Notes: a model not told the origin generated them from the sequence alone. Positions 47,941 through 59,169 are shown, counted from the first letter of the stretch. The stretch: DNA of 64,000 bases from JAGXRK01 sp963714415 (GCA_963714415.1 CAVQOL010000027.1:248001-312000); one strand, 5' to 3'. Made by a program: numbers and translations.

Positions 47941-50900
47941 TGAGCATAAGCCGGGTTGTTGAAAGACTTTAATCCATCAAAAACTTTTTTTCTTTCTTTA
48001 TCATTAAGGTATTTAGATCTCAAATCAGATTTTTTAATATTATCTGCTATGTAATTTAATAATTCTGCCGCATACATCAGGGGTTTTTTTGCCTTATTTA
48101 TAAAACCTCGCTCAATATAGGATTCTGAAATTGCAACAAGCACTCTCCACGTAAGTTCGGTTATACTTTCGTTTTCAATAATTGCATAGGCTCTTTCAAA
48201 ATGTACGAGAGGCGGAGAAAGTCTTTTATCTTTGTGTTTTAAAGCTATAATTCCGAAAAAATATTCTCTAATTGCATTTAATAAAAAATTATTTTCAAGA
48301 TCTTCTTGAATGTTGTTGCTAAAAAGCAAATCTAAAACTCTACTATGTTCATCATCAGTAATTTTAGGTGTTTGATTAACAAATAAAATCATTACTTCTG
48401 TAAAACTTCTTTTTTCACTAGTATTGAGATATTCATTTAAGTAACCACTAATTTCATTCCAATTACTTTTTCCCCCGGATAAAAGATCATTAAAGATTCC
48501 TAATATTGAAAGGTTTAATGAATGTAGGCCTGGGAAATCTTTCCCTTCAATACAGGTTTCATATTCACGGATAATTTTAGTTAATGTATTATTATCATTT
48601 AGCTGATAACTAAGTCTGCCCATGTCAAAAAGTGCATTTGCCTGTTCTTCATAATTTTCTAAACGATTAAAAACATCAATAGCATTTGTAAGACAATCAA
48701 ACGACTTCTGATATTCACAAATAATTAAGTAAACCTCCCCAAGATTCATAAGAACAACAGCACGATAATTTTCATTCCCTAAACTTGAAAATATTTGTTC
48801 AGAACGCATCATCTGCTTAACTGCTATATCAAAGCTAAATTTATGTTTATAATAATTTCCGTAATTTACCAACATAATAGCTTCTTGTTCTAAATTACCA
48901 ACCGATTTATTTATCCTCAAAGCATTATCCCAATGTTCTTCAGTTTTTTTGCTATCACCAAGCATGCTATAAATGTTTCCAATGTTTAACTCTACCCCGG
49001 CAACTCTTCTTGGCAACTGAGCTTTTTGGTACATATTAACTGCTTTGCTAAACTCATCTATAGCAGAATGCAAGTCTTCCTCAACATAAACTTTAATCAT
49101 ACCCAGAAGATTATAACATTTTCCTTTTTCTTCATCCGATGTGTTTTCACTATTCAACAGATCAATTGCTATTTCTTCAGCTTCTTTATAATTATTCTTT
49201 TCAAAGTTCGCATAAGCTATTTCAACTAAGACTTTTTGTCTTGTTGACAGTTCAGGACTTAATTTCAACAATTCATTTAACGTTTCTATGCCTTCATCAA
49301 TTTGTCTTATTGAAATTAAAGAACTGCCTTTAATAAACATCAAATCTTTTTGGGAGTTTTCATCAGTAGTATCAAGGTTGATTTTTCCAAACAATTCGAG
49401 CACTGCATTAAAATCACTTAATTTGTTCAATGTTTTTATAAGTTCGATGTGAAGACTTGTCCTTATATCATCATTTACATCCAGCAATAACAAATCTTCA
49501 ACCAATTTCTTTTTGTAACTATAAGCAGATAGATTTTCAGCTTTTTTAATTTCTTTATTGATTAGCTCAACAACTTTAAAAACATCACCTGCAAGTTCAT
49601 ATTGTCTTGCATGTTCAACAACGTTAAATCCGGGTAAGACGCGTTTTATTAAACTGGCTATGATCAGATGATATTTCTTTTTCTCATGTATTGTGTTATA
49701 GATATATCTTTTAAAACTATCAGAAATAATATTAGGTGAATTGCTTAGACTAAGAGGATTAATTATGTTTTTGTATAGAAGGTTTTCAAGTATTTCTTCA
49801 ATTTCCTTTGAGGATTTATTTAATACTGAACCCAACACCATCTGTTCCACAGAAATATTAAATGCAGATACTAGCTGAGCTGTTCTCAGTTCATCTTCTG
49901 AAAGATTACTCAATCTTAAGCGGTAAACTTCTTCATTAGAACCACTAAGAGCTTCCTCAATATTGCCTTCGTAAACAAACTTGACTTCTCCAGCTTCGTA
50001 CCTCATTACGCCGAGGATTAGAATATCTTTTATAAACTGGACAACACTTCCCGGCAGCAAGTCAGCGTAGTCCAAAATTACTTTTCTGAGTTTATGCTTG
50101 GGAAAATTTGGATAATAGCTTAAATCTAAATATTCTGATAATTGTCTGTCTGTAAAGGGTGTTAGATGAATATGCAAAACATTATATAATTTTTCTGTTG
50201 CATAATCAAACTCAGATGATTCAGCAACAATAACTTTCACTCTATTTATCTGCAGAATCTGTAATATTTGGTTAACGGCTTCTTTTGCAAATTCATCATA
50301 TAAATTATAGTCGTCAATCATCAGTAAAAGGTTTTTATGCTCTGTAACCCTTGTTAAAAGTGCTTTAAGAGTATCGGATATTTCAATTTCATCAATACTG
50401 AATAATTGTTTTATATATTCCTGGTCTTCAGGTGAAACGCTATTGAATATATGGTCAGTGGAATAACAACTTATGAAGAAAAAAACGAATTAATTCTACA
50501 CCTGTTTTGCGTCTCGAGTTTTCAACATATACTGTCTGGGAATAAATTGAATGTAACTCCGAAATTACCTGTGATTTTCCAGCACCACTGAATCCCCTGA
50601 GTGAAAATATTTCATTACTTTTTTTATCATTAAGATAAGTGTTAACAATGTTAAGGATATCTTTTCTGCTGCTTAATACTTTGGCGGGCAGAAAGTCTTT
50701 GGTTAGTTGAATATTAATTTCAATTCCCAAATCCGCAAGTACCTGAAGAGCATCTGTATATCTTTCCTGAGGATCTTTTTTTAACAGTTTTTTGACGGTA
50801 TCAATTAACTGATCGGAATGATTCGTCTCAGGAAATTCAAATTCTGATTCGATGTGTGCTTTATAAATATCAAGCTCTGTCTTGGCATTGAATGGAAGTT

Positions 50901-51522
50901 TACCATAAATAATACGATAAAGGATTATTCCCAGTGAATAGAGATCGACAGAATGATCATGAATCTCTTTTTTTAGTAATTCGGGAGCAATATATTCTGC
51001 AGTCCCGCGTACTTTATTATCATAGTCGGATAGTATATAACGAGCAAAACCTAAATCAATTATTTTGACTTCAGGGAAATCATTAATAGAAGCCACTAAA
51101 ACGTTCTGTGGTTTTAGATCATAATAGATATAATTTGATTGATGAAGATAATAAAGCACAGAGCAGATTTGCTTGATGATTGAAACCAGTTTTTCATTTT
51201 TGTCCAGAGATGGATACTCAAGAAGTTCAACGGAATCAAATCGCTCAAGAGTTATGTAAAAAGAACCCGTTTCAATATCTTCGTCTTCTTCATCAATGGT
51301 TAAAATATTACCGATATCATAAGCTTTAATAATATTCGGATGATCCAATTTTTGAAGTGTGAAATATTCTTGTCTGAAAGCATCTTTCTCTTCCTGCAAA
51401 ACATTTGGAGGAAGAATTTTCATGGCTATTTCTTTTTCCGGAAATTCTGTATCAATTACACTGAATACTTTACTTCTTCCTTCTCCAAGCTTTTTCTGTA
51501 CTATATATCGTTGATTAATCAT
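47937..51522 (-). CDS. Ser/Thr protein kinase fused to a STAND-type ATPase and TPR repeats (one apparent frameshift)
   Basis: About 1194 residues. Residues 1-270 form a Ser/Thr kinase (GEGRSKVF loop, MKIL Lys35, YYDLKPQNVL, IIDLGFARY, GTAEYIAPELL). Then an ATPase with Walker A GFSGAGKSQV and Walker B LLLMIDDYNLYDEF, and a long TPR region (for example LLNSENTSDEEKGKCYNLLGMI and EQEAIMLVNYGNYYKHK). The frame breaks in the seven-base run 50479-50485; removing one base gives RFFFISCYSTDHIF and a continuous protein. The kinase HRD motif is replaced by YYD. The gene starts inside the end of the oppC-like gene (8-base overlap). This is a signalling hub that could feed the sigma-54 activator. Confidence 0.85.
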
Positions 51523-52804
51523 ATTTAACTCTGGGGTTATAGTATTCTTTTATTTTTTTTCCGAAATCATTAATTGTTAGCAAAGTAATGATCAATAATA
51601 AGCCGGGTAATAATATCATCCACCACGACTGAGAAATATATTCCTGCCCGGATTGTATCATCGAGCCCCATGAAGAATATTCATTTCCCAATCCAAGTCC
51701 AAGATAGCTTAATGCTGATTCTGCAAGTACAACGTTACCAAATTGGAAAGTTATATTGACAAGTACAGATGCTAAAATCAAAGGCATAACTTCTTTTCTC
51801 ATTAAACTGGAAGATGAAACTCCCAGTAAAGTTGAAGAAATAAAAAAATCTTTTTTCTTAATTGAACTAACTTCACCTTTAACCAATTTAAATAAACTCA
51901 TCCAACCGGAAAAACCAAGTACAATAATTACTGAAATCATATTATTTCCAAATAGAGCAAGCACAAATATTATTAGAAATATTATTGGAAACGCTAAGAA
52001 TAAATCAGTCGTTCTGTTCAAAATTAAATCAAGCCACCCCGATTTGTAACCGGCTAAAAATCCAAGCAGTAATCCTAAAATAAAAGATATTGCAACTGCG
52101 CCAAATCCTATAAACAAAGATAACCTTGTTCCGTAAACTAATCTTGTAAAAATATCACGCCCAAATTCATCTGTTCCTAAAATAAAAAGCCTTGATGTAA
52201 AATATTTCCCATTTTGCTTTTCAATCAACTCAGATGAAATCTTTTTGACACTTCCCTTTTGATAATAAATCAAATCGTTTCCAGAAATGTATGCTGAATC
52301 GCAATAAACCAACTCGTTATCAAACGACAATTTTATAACACTATTCTTCAAGTTTATAAATTTACTAACTTCATCAATATTGTTATTAATATTTTTATTT
52401 AAGTGTATTTCTTTAACACTACTAAATGGCACAAGTAATTTTGTGACAGAAATATCTTTGTAAAGATCCGGATTTCTATCGGTTATCAACGGGGCAAATA
52501 GAAAACCATATAGTAGAAGGATAATGAAGGCAGCAGATAAAAATATTTTCTTACTTATTAATACATTCTTTTTCCGTAAAAGAATTATTAGAAATACAGG
52601 AATTAGTATAAACAGCAAACCTCCGAGTAGATGATCAATTAATGCCAAGTCAAATTGATTGGCAGCTGAATTTATATCAACAAAAAGAAATTTGATATAC
52701 GAGCCAAGTAAATCCAGAAGCTCGAATATTCTTTCAAATCTAATTATGAAAATCAGCAGCCAGATAAACGAAATAAAATGCCATATTTTAATTTTTAATT
52801 TCAT
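51515..52804 (-). CDS. Peptide ABC transporter permease with extended N-terminus
   Basis: The C-terminal half is an OppC/DppC permease: GTDEFGRDIFTRLVYGTR, VLGFSGWMSLFKLVKGEV (EAA-type loop), and SALSYLGLGLGNEYSSWGSM. The N-terminal 200 residues are unusual for the family: two extra helices and an extracytoplasmic region. One-base overlap with the oppB-like gene upstream and an 8-base overlap with the kinase gene downstream. Imports oligopeptides or similar compounds. Confidence 0.88.
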   Translation of the reverse strand: MKLKIKIWHFISFIWLLIFIIRFERIFELLDLLGSYIKFLFVDINSAANQFDLALIDHLLGGLLFILIPVFLIILLRKKNVLISKKIFLSAAFIILLLYGFLFAPLITDRNPDLYKDISVTKLLVPFSSVKEIHLNKNINNNIDEVSKFINLKNSVIKLSFDNELVYCDSAYISGNDLIYYQKGSVKKISSELIEKQNGKYFTSRLFILGTDEFGRDIFTRLVYGTRLSLFIGFGAVAISFILGLLLGFLAGYKSGWLDLILNRTTDLFLAFPIIFLIIFVLALFGNNMISVIIVLGFSGWMSLFKLVKGEVSSIKKKDFFISSTLLGVSSSSLMRKEVMPLILASVLVNITFQFGNVVLAESALSYLGLGLGNEYSSWGSMIQSGQEYISQSWWMILLPGLLLIITLLTINDFGKKIKEYYNPRVKYD

Positions 52805-53790
52805 TACTGAAGTAGATCTTTTACAAGTCGTTTATCAATTTTAATTTTAATTAAATCGGCTATAAGATTTGAAATTATCATTAATGAAGCAGCCGCAATT
52901 GTACAGCCGATAACAAGCGGATAATCTCTTTCAAATATTGCAGAGATTGTTAATCTTCCCATTCCCGGCAGTCCGAATATAACTTCAGTAATTAATGCGC
53001 CGCCGAATAAAATTCCAAGTTCAATTCCCGCAATTGAGAGAAATGGTCCCAATGTATTCGGAAAAATATGTTTGCGTAAAATTGTTTTTTCATCGTATCC
53101 CATCGATCTTAAATTCATTACAAAGTTATGATTATAAATATCATTCATATTGTCACGAAGGTATCGGTAGAAAACTGCAATCCCTCCTGCTGATAATGTT
53201 ATCAATGGTAAAATTAGATGAGAGAAATAATCCATTATCCGACTGAAGAAAGGAAGTTCGGAATTATCCAATGATTTAATACCAGAAGTTGGAAATAAGT
53301 CTAACTGAACGGAAAAAATAAGTATTAAAAATAAACCAATTACAAAAGAAGGTGTTGCGTAAATAACCAGACTGAATTTATCTGCGATTCTATCGAACAA
53401 TCCGTTTATTTTTTTTACAGATCTGATTGCCAGCCAAAAACTTATTGATGTTTGTATAATGAATGCGAGCAAAGTAAACAATATTGTGAATGAAAGATAT
53501 TCATATACAACACTAAAAACAGGTGAACGATAAGTATATGATGATCCAAAGTCACCTGTAAAAAGATTTTTTAAGAACGATATGTATTGTTCAAATGCTG
53601 ATTTATCCAGACTGAATGATTTACTTATTTGCTCGGCTAATTGGGGATTGAAATCTGGCGATAAAAATTTTTGTGCAGGATTTCCGGGAGCTAATCTCAC
53701 CAAAAAGAATACAAACGTAACCACAAGGAACAGTACAACAACAGAAGAAAGAATCCTTTTTACCACTGCTCCCGAAATGATTTTATTCAT
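52804..53790 (-). CDS. Peptide ABC transporter permease (OppB/DppB type)
   Basis: A 328-residue permease with N-terminal FFLVRLAPGNPAQKF, a cytoplasmic loop (NLRSMGYDEKTILRKHIFPN) and about six helices. It pairs with the oppC-like gene and lies 8 bases after the binding-protein gene. Length and motifs are typical. Confidence 0.9.
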   Translation of the reverse strand: MNKIISGAVVKRILSSVVVLFLVVTFVFFLVRLAPGNPAQKFLSPDFNPQLAEQISKSFSLDKSAFEQYISFLKNLFTGDFGSSYTYRSPVFSVVYEYLSFTILFTLLAFIIQTSISFWLAIRSVKKINGLFDRIADKFSLVIYATPSFVIGLFLILIFSVQLDLFPTSGIKSLDNSELPFFSRIMDYFSHLILPLITLSAGGIAVFYRYLRDNMNDIYNHNFVMNLRSMGYDEKTILRKHIFPNTLGPFLSIAGIELGILFGGALITEVIFGLPGMGRLTISAIFERDYPLVIGCTIAAASLMIISNLIADLIKIKIDKRLVKDLLQ

Positions 53791-53797
53791 AGTTCTA

Positions 53798-55456
53798 TTA
53801 GTTTAATCTCCAATCCAATAAATGCTGAACAGCACCGAGAGGATTTATTTCGAAAGTTTTTACTTTTTTATTTACAGCAACAATATTATCAATCCAGTAA
53901 AGAAAAGTTATCGGCTGATCATCGTAAATAATTTTTTGAAACTGCTGATGTAAATCTTTTTCTTTTTCATAAGATACTTTTTGTCCGAGTGCATTAATGA
54001 TTAAATCCAAATCTTTGTTTCTGTAACTCATAAAATTGAATGGGGCAGCATCAAGGTCAGAAGACCAGACCATTTGATGTTCCAGAGGAATCTGAATGTA
54101 AAAAGCTGCAATCCATGCATCCATACTTTTATTAAAAAGATTATCAATCAATTTGTTCAGTTCGATTGTTTCTATTTTAACATCAATACCAACTGCTTTT
54201 AGATTATCTTTTATAATAGTTGAAGCAAATTGTCTGAGTGGATTTCCTCCCGGGACATAAAGTGTAAATGAAAACTCAATACCTTTTTTATCAACTGTAC
54301 CGTTGTTATTTGTGTCAGTCCAACCTTCCTGTTTAAGAATTTCTTTTGCTTTCGCTGAACTATATTCTAATGGTTTTAAATTATCATCAAAGAATTCTAC
54401 AAAGATTGGTGAAACCGGAGTAACTGCCGGTTGACCAAAATTATTTAAATATTCATTCAGTATTTCATCACGATTTATTGCGTATGATAATGCTCGCCTG
54501 ACATTTGCAGAGTTAAAGAATTTATTATCCTTTACTTCACCGGTTTCTGAAAATATTTTTGGATCAATGTGATTCCAGCCGACAAAATCAAATTCCCTCC
54601 CTTTAACAGGAACAATATTAATATTTTCGGACTCTATTAAACCATCAACGTCATTGGATTTTATTTGTTCGGCTACGTCAATCTCACCTTTTTTCAACTG
54701 TGTAATACGTGAATTATAATCCGGGACAATTTTGAAAACCAATTCTTTTATCATTTCCTCGGAATAAAGAAATGATGAAGGATCGGCTTCAAGTATTATC
54801 ACTTCATTTCTCTCCCACTTTTTTAACTTGTAAGGACCACAAGTAACCGGATTAAAATTTACATCGGCAGTTGGAATTTCATCGTAATTATATTTTTCAA
54901 ATATATGCTTGGGAATTATTGGTAAAACAACATCTATCAGCTTAACATTCTTATTTGGTATAAAATTAATTTTAATCGTAAATGAATCAATAACCTCAAT
55001 TGATTTGGACATATCAATGCTTAAATCTTCATTCAAATACAACTTTTCAAACGTTCCATAAAATTTACTCTGAACCTGCGGATTGGAATAAAGATCGAAT
55101 GAATATGCTACATCTTCGGCTGTAACTTTAATTCCGTCAGACCACTTAACATCATCTCTTATAAAAAATTTTAGTGATGACGAATCATCCGACCATTCCC
55201 ACGAATTAGCAAGCCAGGGTTTAACATCAAGATCACCTTTGATTTCATTCCAGTTTATGCGCACGAGACTAAGAAAAAGAGCATCGTCTATACTGCCCTC
55301 ATCAACGCTGAATGCATAAAGGGGATTAATTGTTTTTATATCAGCAGATATTCCGATTATCAGTCTATCAGTTGATATTGGTTCATCCTTTTGGCAGGAC
55401 ACAAAAAGGAAGAAGAGGAAAAAGATACCTGTGGAAAAAAGTCTGATGTTTCTCAT
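53798..55456 (-). CDS. Peptide ABC transporter substrate-binding lipoprotein
   Basis: A 552-residue family-5 solute-binding protein with a lipoprotein signal (GIFFLFFLFVSC, lipid Cys near 21). The family block KFFIRDDVKWSDGIKVTAEDVAYSFDL and RALSYAINRDEIL, ending in FLYWIDNIVAVN, are visible. It binds peptides or other compounds for the two permeases. It starts divergently from the ATPase genes, about 75 bases away. Confidence 0.9.
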   Translation of the reverse strand: MRNIRLFSTGIFFLFFLFVSCQKDEPISTDRLIIGISADIKTINPLYAFSVDEGSIDDALFLSLVRINWNEIKGDLDVKPWLANSWEWSDDSSSLKFFIRDDVKWSDGIKVTAEDVAYSFDLYSNPQVQSKFYGTFEKLYLNEDLSIDMSKSIEVIDSFTIKINFIPNKNVKLIDVVLPIIPKHIFEKYNYDEIPTADVNFNPVTCGPYKLKKWERNEVIILEADPSSFLYSEEMIKELVFKIVPDYNSRITQLKKGEIDVAEQIKSNDVDGLIESENINIVPVKGREFDFVGWNHIDPKIFSETGEVKDNKFFNSANVRRALSYAINRDEILNEYLNNFGQPAVTPVSPIFVEFFDDNLKPLEYSSAKAKEILKQEGWTDTNNNGTVDKKGIEFSFTLYVPGGNPLRQFASTIIKDNLKAVGIDVKIETIELNKLIDNLFNKSMDAWIAAFYIQIPLEHQMVWSSDLDAAPFNFMSYRNKDLDLIINALGQKVSYEKEKDLHQQFQKIIYDDQPITFLYWIDNIVAVNKKVKTFEINPLGAVQHLLDWRLN

Positions 55457-55530
55457 AACAGTAAAATAATAAGGAATAATTGTGATTTTAATTTATTATT
55501 TTGCCCAACAATAACAAAAAAACTTTCTAA

Positions 55531-56283
55531 ATGCTCAATGTGAATATTGCAAATATTTCTGTTAGTGTTCAGGGCTCGTTCAGGGATTTGTTATCCAATA
55601 TCTCATTTTCGATCCCGCAAAATTCTGTATATACAATTCTCGGGAAAAATGGAAGTGGAAAATCTACTCTTATCAAATCTCTAACAAGTTTGCTTGACAG
55701 CAGATTTTACAAAGTAAAAGGCAGCGTTAAATGGAATGATGTAAATCTTCTCAGTTTAAAATCAGAAGAACTATTGAATATTCGTAAAAACGAAATAAGA
55801 TATGTATTCCAGGATTCGATTAATAGTCTTGATCCATTAAAAAAAGTAAAATATTATTTTGATAATACTGAATGTAAAAAGGAAATATTAGAAGAACTGC
55901 TTTACGAATTTCAACTTCCTGATTATAACTCAATGATTTTAATGCATCCTTATGAATTGAGCGGCGGGATGCTGCAAAGGTTAAATTTCGTTCTGGCTTT
56001 AGCTGTAAATCCGCAGCTTATAATTCTTGATGAACCAACATCTGCAATTGATTCTGTAAATTCATTGTTATCACTAAAAGCCATTAAAAACTTTGTGAAT
56101 AAAGAAAATAATTCTGCCTTGATTGTAACACAGGATATTTTATTCGCACAAAAAATAAGCAATAAAATTTCTTTTTTGAGTGAGGGAACTTTAACTGATT
56201 TTATTGAAGTTGATGAGCTAATGAATTCTAATGATAGTCATATCAATTCTTTTCTTAATGCTTATAAAGAGTTAAGCAAATGA
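55531..56283 (+). CDS. Peptide ABC transporter ATPase (OppD/DppD type)
   Basis: A 250-residue ATPase with Walker A GKNGSGKST, signature LSGGM (ELSGGMLQRLNFVLAL), Walker B LIILDEPTSAID, and the Q-loop VFQDSINSL. Somewhat shorter than usual OppD, lacking the C-terminal oligopeptide domain. Overlaps the next gene by 4 bases. Its transporter is completed by the divergent permease and binding-protein genes. Confidence 0.85.
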   Translation: MLNVNIANISVSVQGSFRDLLSNISFSIPQNSVYTILGKNGSGKSTLIKSLTSLLDSRFYKVKGSVKWNDVNLLSLKSEELLNIRKNEIRYVFQDSINSLDPLKKVKYYFDNTECKKEILEELLYEFQLPDYNSMILMHPYELSGGMLQRLNFVLALAVNPQLIILDEPTSAIDSVNSLLSLKAIKNFVNKENNSALIVTQDILFAQKISNKISFLSEGTLTDFIEVDELMNSNDSHINSFLNAYKELSK

Positions 56284-57020
56284 AAACTCTACTAAAGACA
56301 GAAAATCTACATTACGATGCGCCTTCAAATGAAGTATTTAGTAAAGGAAAGAATCTTAGAATATTAAATAATATTTCATTTGAATTATTTGAAAATGAAA
56401 TACTTGGTATTGCCGGTGAATCCGGCAGCGGGAAAACAACCTTAGCAAAATTATTAGCCGGAGTAATTTTTTCTGATAATGGAAAGTTAACTTTTAATTT
56501 TAACAATGACTGGTCTGGAATAAAGACAAAACCAGTTCAAATTTTATTTCAGAACAGCAGTGAGATAATAAATCCAATCCGCAAGGTTGGAGAGATAATT
56601 GAAGAAGCAGTAAAAATAAAATTTGGTGAAAAAGTAAATTCTGATGAAATGACAATAAGTTCTCTAAGGTTGGTTGGATTAAATGAAGGCTTTACTGAAA
56701 GAAGAGGATTTGAACTAAGCGGCGGTGAGCAGCAGCGCGTTGCACTTGCAAGAATAATTTCAGTTGAACCGGAAATATTGATTCTTGATGAACCTTTTTC
56801 GGCTCAGGATGTTGAATCGCAATTAAACTTTTTAAAACTTATAAAAAAAATATCTGACGAAAAGAAAATTACACTTATTATAGTTTCACACGATTTGAAT
56901 TTATTAAAATCAATATGTAATCGTATAATGATATTATCTAAGGGTGAAATTGTTGAGATTGATGAAACAGAAAAAATATTTTCTGCACCAAAGTTCAGAA
57001 TTATACCAAGCAGCTTATAA
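56280..57020 (+). CDS. Peptide ABC transporter ATPase (OppF/DppF type)
   Basis: A 246-residue ATPase with Walker A GESGSGKTT, signature ELSGGEQQRVALARI and Walker B LILDEPFSAQD, then the His-loop IIVSHDLNLLK. Also truncated relative to standard OppF at the C-terminus. It forms the heterodimeric motor with the gene upstream. Confidence 0.85.
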   Translation: MKTLLKTENLHYDAPSNEVFSKGKNLRILNNISFELFENEILGIAGESGSGKTTLAKLLAGVIFSDNGKLTFNFNNDWSGIKTKPVQILFQNSSEIINPIRKVGEIIEEAVKIKFGEKVNSDEMTISSLRLVGLNEGFTERRGFELSGGEQQRVALARIISVEPEILILDEPFSAQDVESQLNFLKLIKKISDEKKITLIIVSHDLNLLKSICNRIMILSKGEIVEIDETEKIFSAPKFRIIPSSL

Positions 57021-57102
57021 AAGCTTCATCGCTAGAAATTAGATAATTAAAAATATACTCCATTAGAGTGCAAAGCAAACCAGGGTTATTTATACAAAAC
57101 AT

Positions 57103-57122
57103 AGAGGCAAGGAAATGCCTCT
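57103..57122. terminator. Possible terminator
   Basis: Stem AGAGGCA / TGCCTCT with a six-base loop lies between the oppF-like gene and the broken gene on the minus strand. The T tracts on either side are weak, so it could end either one. Confidence 0.4.
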
Positions 57123-57149
57123 GATGTTTAATTCGAGATCAACGTGAAA

Positions 57150-58000
57150 CAAAATTTATTTGAACAGTAAATCATCTTTTTACTGATTCTGCATGTCCAT
57201 TCTGCACGTAAAGAGTATATGTAAACTCCCTTGGCAGGTATATAGAAGGATTAAAATATCAACTGAATGATTACCAGCTGAATATTCGTTCCATTTGTCA
57301 ATACTTCAATTTCTTCTGCCAAGAAGTTATCACAACACTCTTATGTTAACTAATCCAGTTTCTTTTATGAGTAGTGTATAGATTGTGCTGATGGGTTAAA
57401 GGGATTGGGGTAATTTTGATAGAAATGACTAACCATTTACCTGCGTGGATAATCCTTGTTTACATCGGATATCATCCTATTCCGACAACAACTTTTACCG
57501 GCAAATATTCACGATACACTTTGCAAATCCAAGATTCATCGTAAGCATCCATCGATAAACTGGTTGAAGCAATGAGTCATCCGATTGCGTAGTCCGCAGT
57601 TCTAAAAGAATATTAAGTCCAGGAATAATCAAAAGAATGTCATTCATAGCATCAATTTTCGATTTGTGACAACACGAATCTATAATTGTACGAATTGCCA
57701 TTCTGGGAAAGTAGATTGTCGACTGAATCGATTACTAATATCTTGCTCACTGCACAATTGTCTTCTTCTGGATTATTTCCAGCATCTGATTTTAAAGTAA
57801 TTATCTACATGTAAATGCTGACAACCTAAATTAAAGATGCAGAATCCAACTTTCTTGATCTGTTATACTTTCAACTTCACCAAATGCATATATTAAACTT
57901 TACATGCAAAATATTGCCATCGCAATCTAGATACAAGATCTCGTTCAATGCTTCGTCAATAAAAGTAATTACGTGTCATGGGAATAGGTATAATGTGTCA
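57150..58000 (-). pseudogene. Remnant of a secreted protein with T9SS sorting domain
   Basis: No long frame exists, yet several pieces read well on the minus strand. YPNPFNPS lies at 57389-57412; IKETGLVNIRVL, EIEVLTN, and EYSAGNHSVD follow in different frames, and GVYIYSLRA at 57203-57229 leads to SKKMIY near the end. This is the order of a T9SS type A C-terminal domain. Upstream pieces such as SDAGNNPEEDN and FIDEALNEILYLDCDGN suggest a larger secreted protein. Several frameshifts and stops break it. It is either a decayed gene or an area of poor sequence quality. Confidence 0.5.
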
Positions 58001-58472
58001 ATAATCGCCAGTGTGCACTGAATTAGGCTGCTGTGGAAAGGATAAACACAGCGTATAAGTATATAATGCTAAAGTTATGATTTTGAAATTGTTCTTTTTC
58101 ATTAAACTATTTCATTAATAAGCTTCATTGAAATTTTATGAGCTAAGTACAATCCGGACTGGAAAGAAAAAGTCCGTAAAGCAATAAAAATGTTCGAGAC
58201 TTTTTCAGTTTTAAACAGTTCATCCGAAAGAGAAGTTGAGTGGACGGAGAATATTTGGATATGATTTACCACCTCTCTTCCATCGCAATACAGATAGAGA
58301 AAGAGTAAAAATCCGCCGCTGGTGGAATACCAGTTTTACTGCCATTAGATTACCCTTTCTAAATGGATATAGCAACAGATAATAGAAATTTTCCGGAGAG
58401 TGGAATTATTTTTTTATCAAATTATAAAGTCGTGATTAACGGTGGGTTATTCGAATCTGATTTGAAAATAAT
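58001..58472. other. Unassigned stretch upstream of ispD's 3' end
   Basis: About 470 bases without a clear gene. A plus-strand piece around 58150-58262 translates as a plausible short peptide (NPDWKEKVRKAIKMFETFSV, then REVEWTENIW), and several antisense frames are also open. I cannot choose between these. Confidence 0.25.
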
Positions 58473-59163
58473 TTATTTTGTTAACTTTCTAAACAACTCC
58501 ACATCTGTCCTCGTTGTTACTTTAAAATTAAAAACAGATCCTTCAACAATATGAACTCTTTTCCCTGTTCGTTTTACAAGAACTGATTCATCCGTTCCAA
58601 TAAAATTTTCTTTATAAGCTTTGTTCATAGCTCTGAGAAGATCTTTGTATTTGAAGATCTGCGGCGTTTGAACATAATAAACTTCATCTCTGTTCAGATA
58701 TTCTTTAACTATTTCATTTCCTTTAATCAAAGTATCTTTTGCTTTGATGCAAACCAGAGCATTTCCTTTTTTCTTTGCAGTTTTTATTGCATTAGTTAGT
58801 ATTTCATTTGGAAGTAATGCACGTGCGGCATCGTGAACAACAATTAGATCATTTGGCTCTGCTTCTGATGATAATAGTGCATTGTAAACAGAATCCTGTC
58901 TTGTTGCACCGCCTTCAACAATAAGTTTTAGTTTGGTGAGTTTGTACTTTTTTCACAAGCTTTATCAGCATATCAAAATATTCCGGTTCGGCGGCAACAA
59001 TTATTTTATCAATCAGCTTACTCTTTTGAAAAGTCTGAAGTGTGTATACGATTAACTCTTTACCATTAATCTTAAGATATTGTTTAGGAGTGGCAGTACC
59101 TTTTAAGGTATTGCCAGCTCTTAAACCTTTACCACCGGCGGGAATTATTGCAATGGTTTTCAT
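58473..59163 (-). CDS. ispD: 2-C-methyl-D-erythritol 4-phosphate cytidylyltransferase (one apparent frameshift)
   Basis: IspD transfers CMP to MEP in the isoprenoid pathway. N-terminal IIPAGGKGLRAG and PKQYLKINGK, then after the break VEGGATRQDSVYNAL, VHDAARALLP, and the C-terminal QTPQIFKYKDLL and GTDESVLVKRTG. The frame breaks in the six-base run 58948-58953; removing one base yields KKYKLTKLKLIVEGG and about 230 residues. It begins 6 bases after queA. Confidence 0.88.
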
Positions 59164-59169
59164 ATCATT

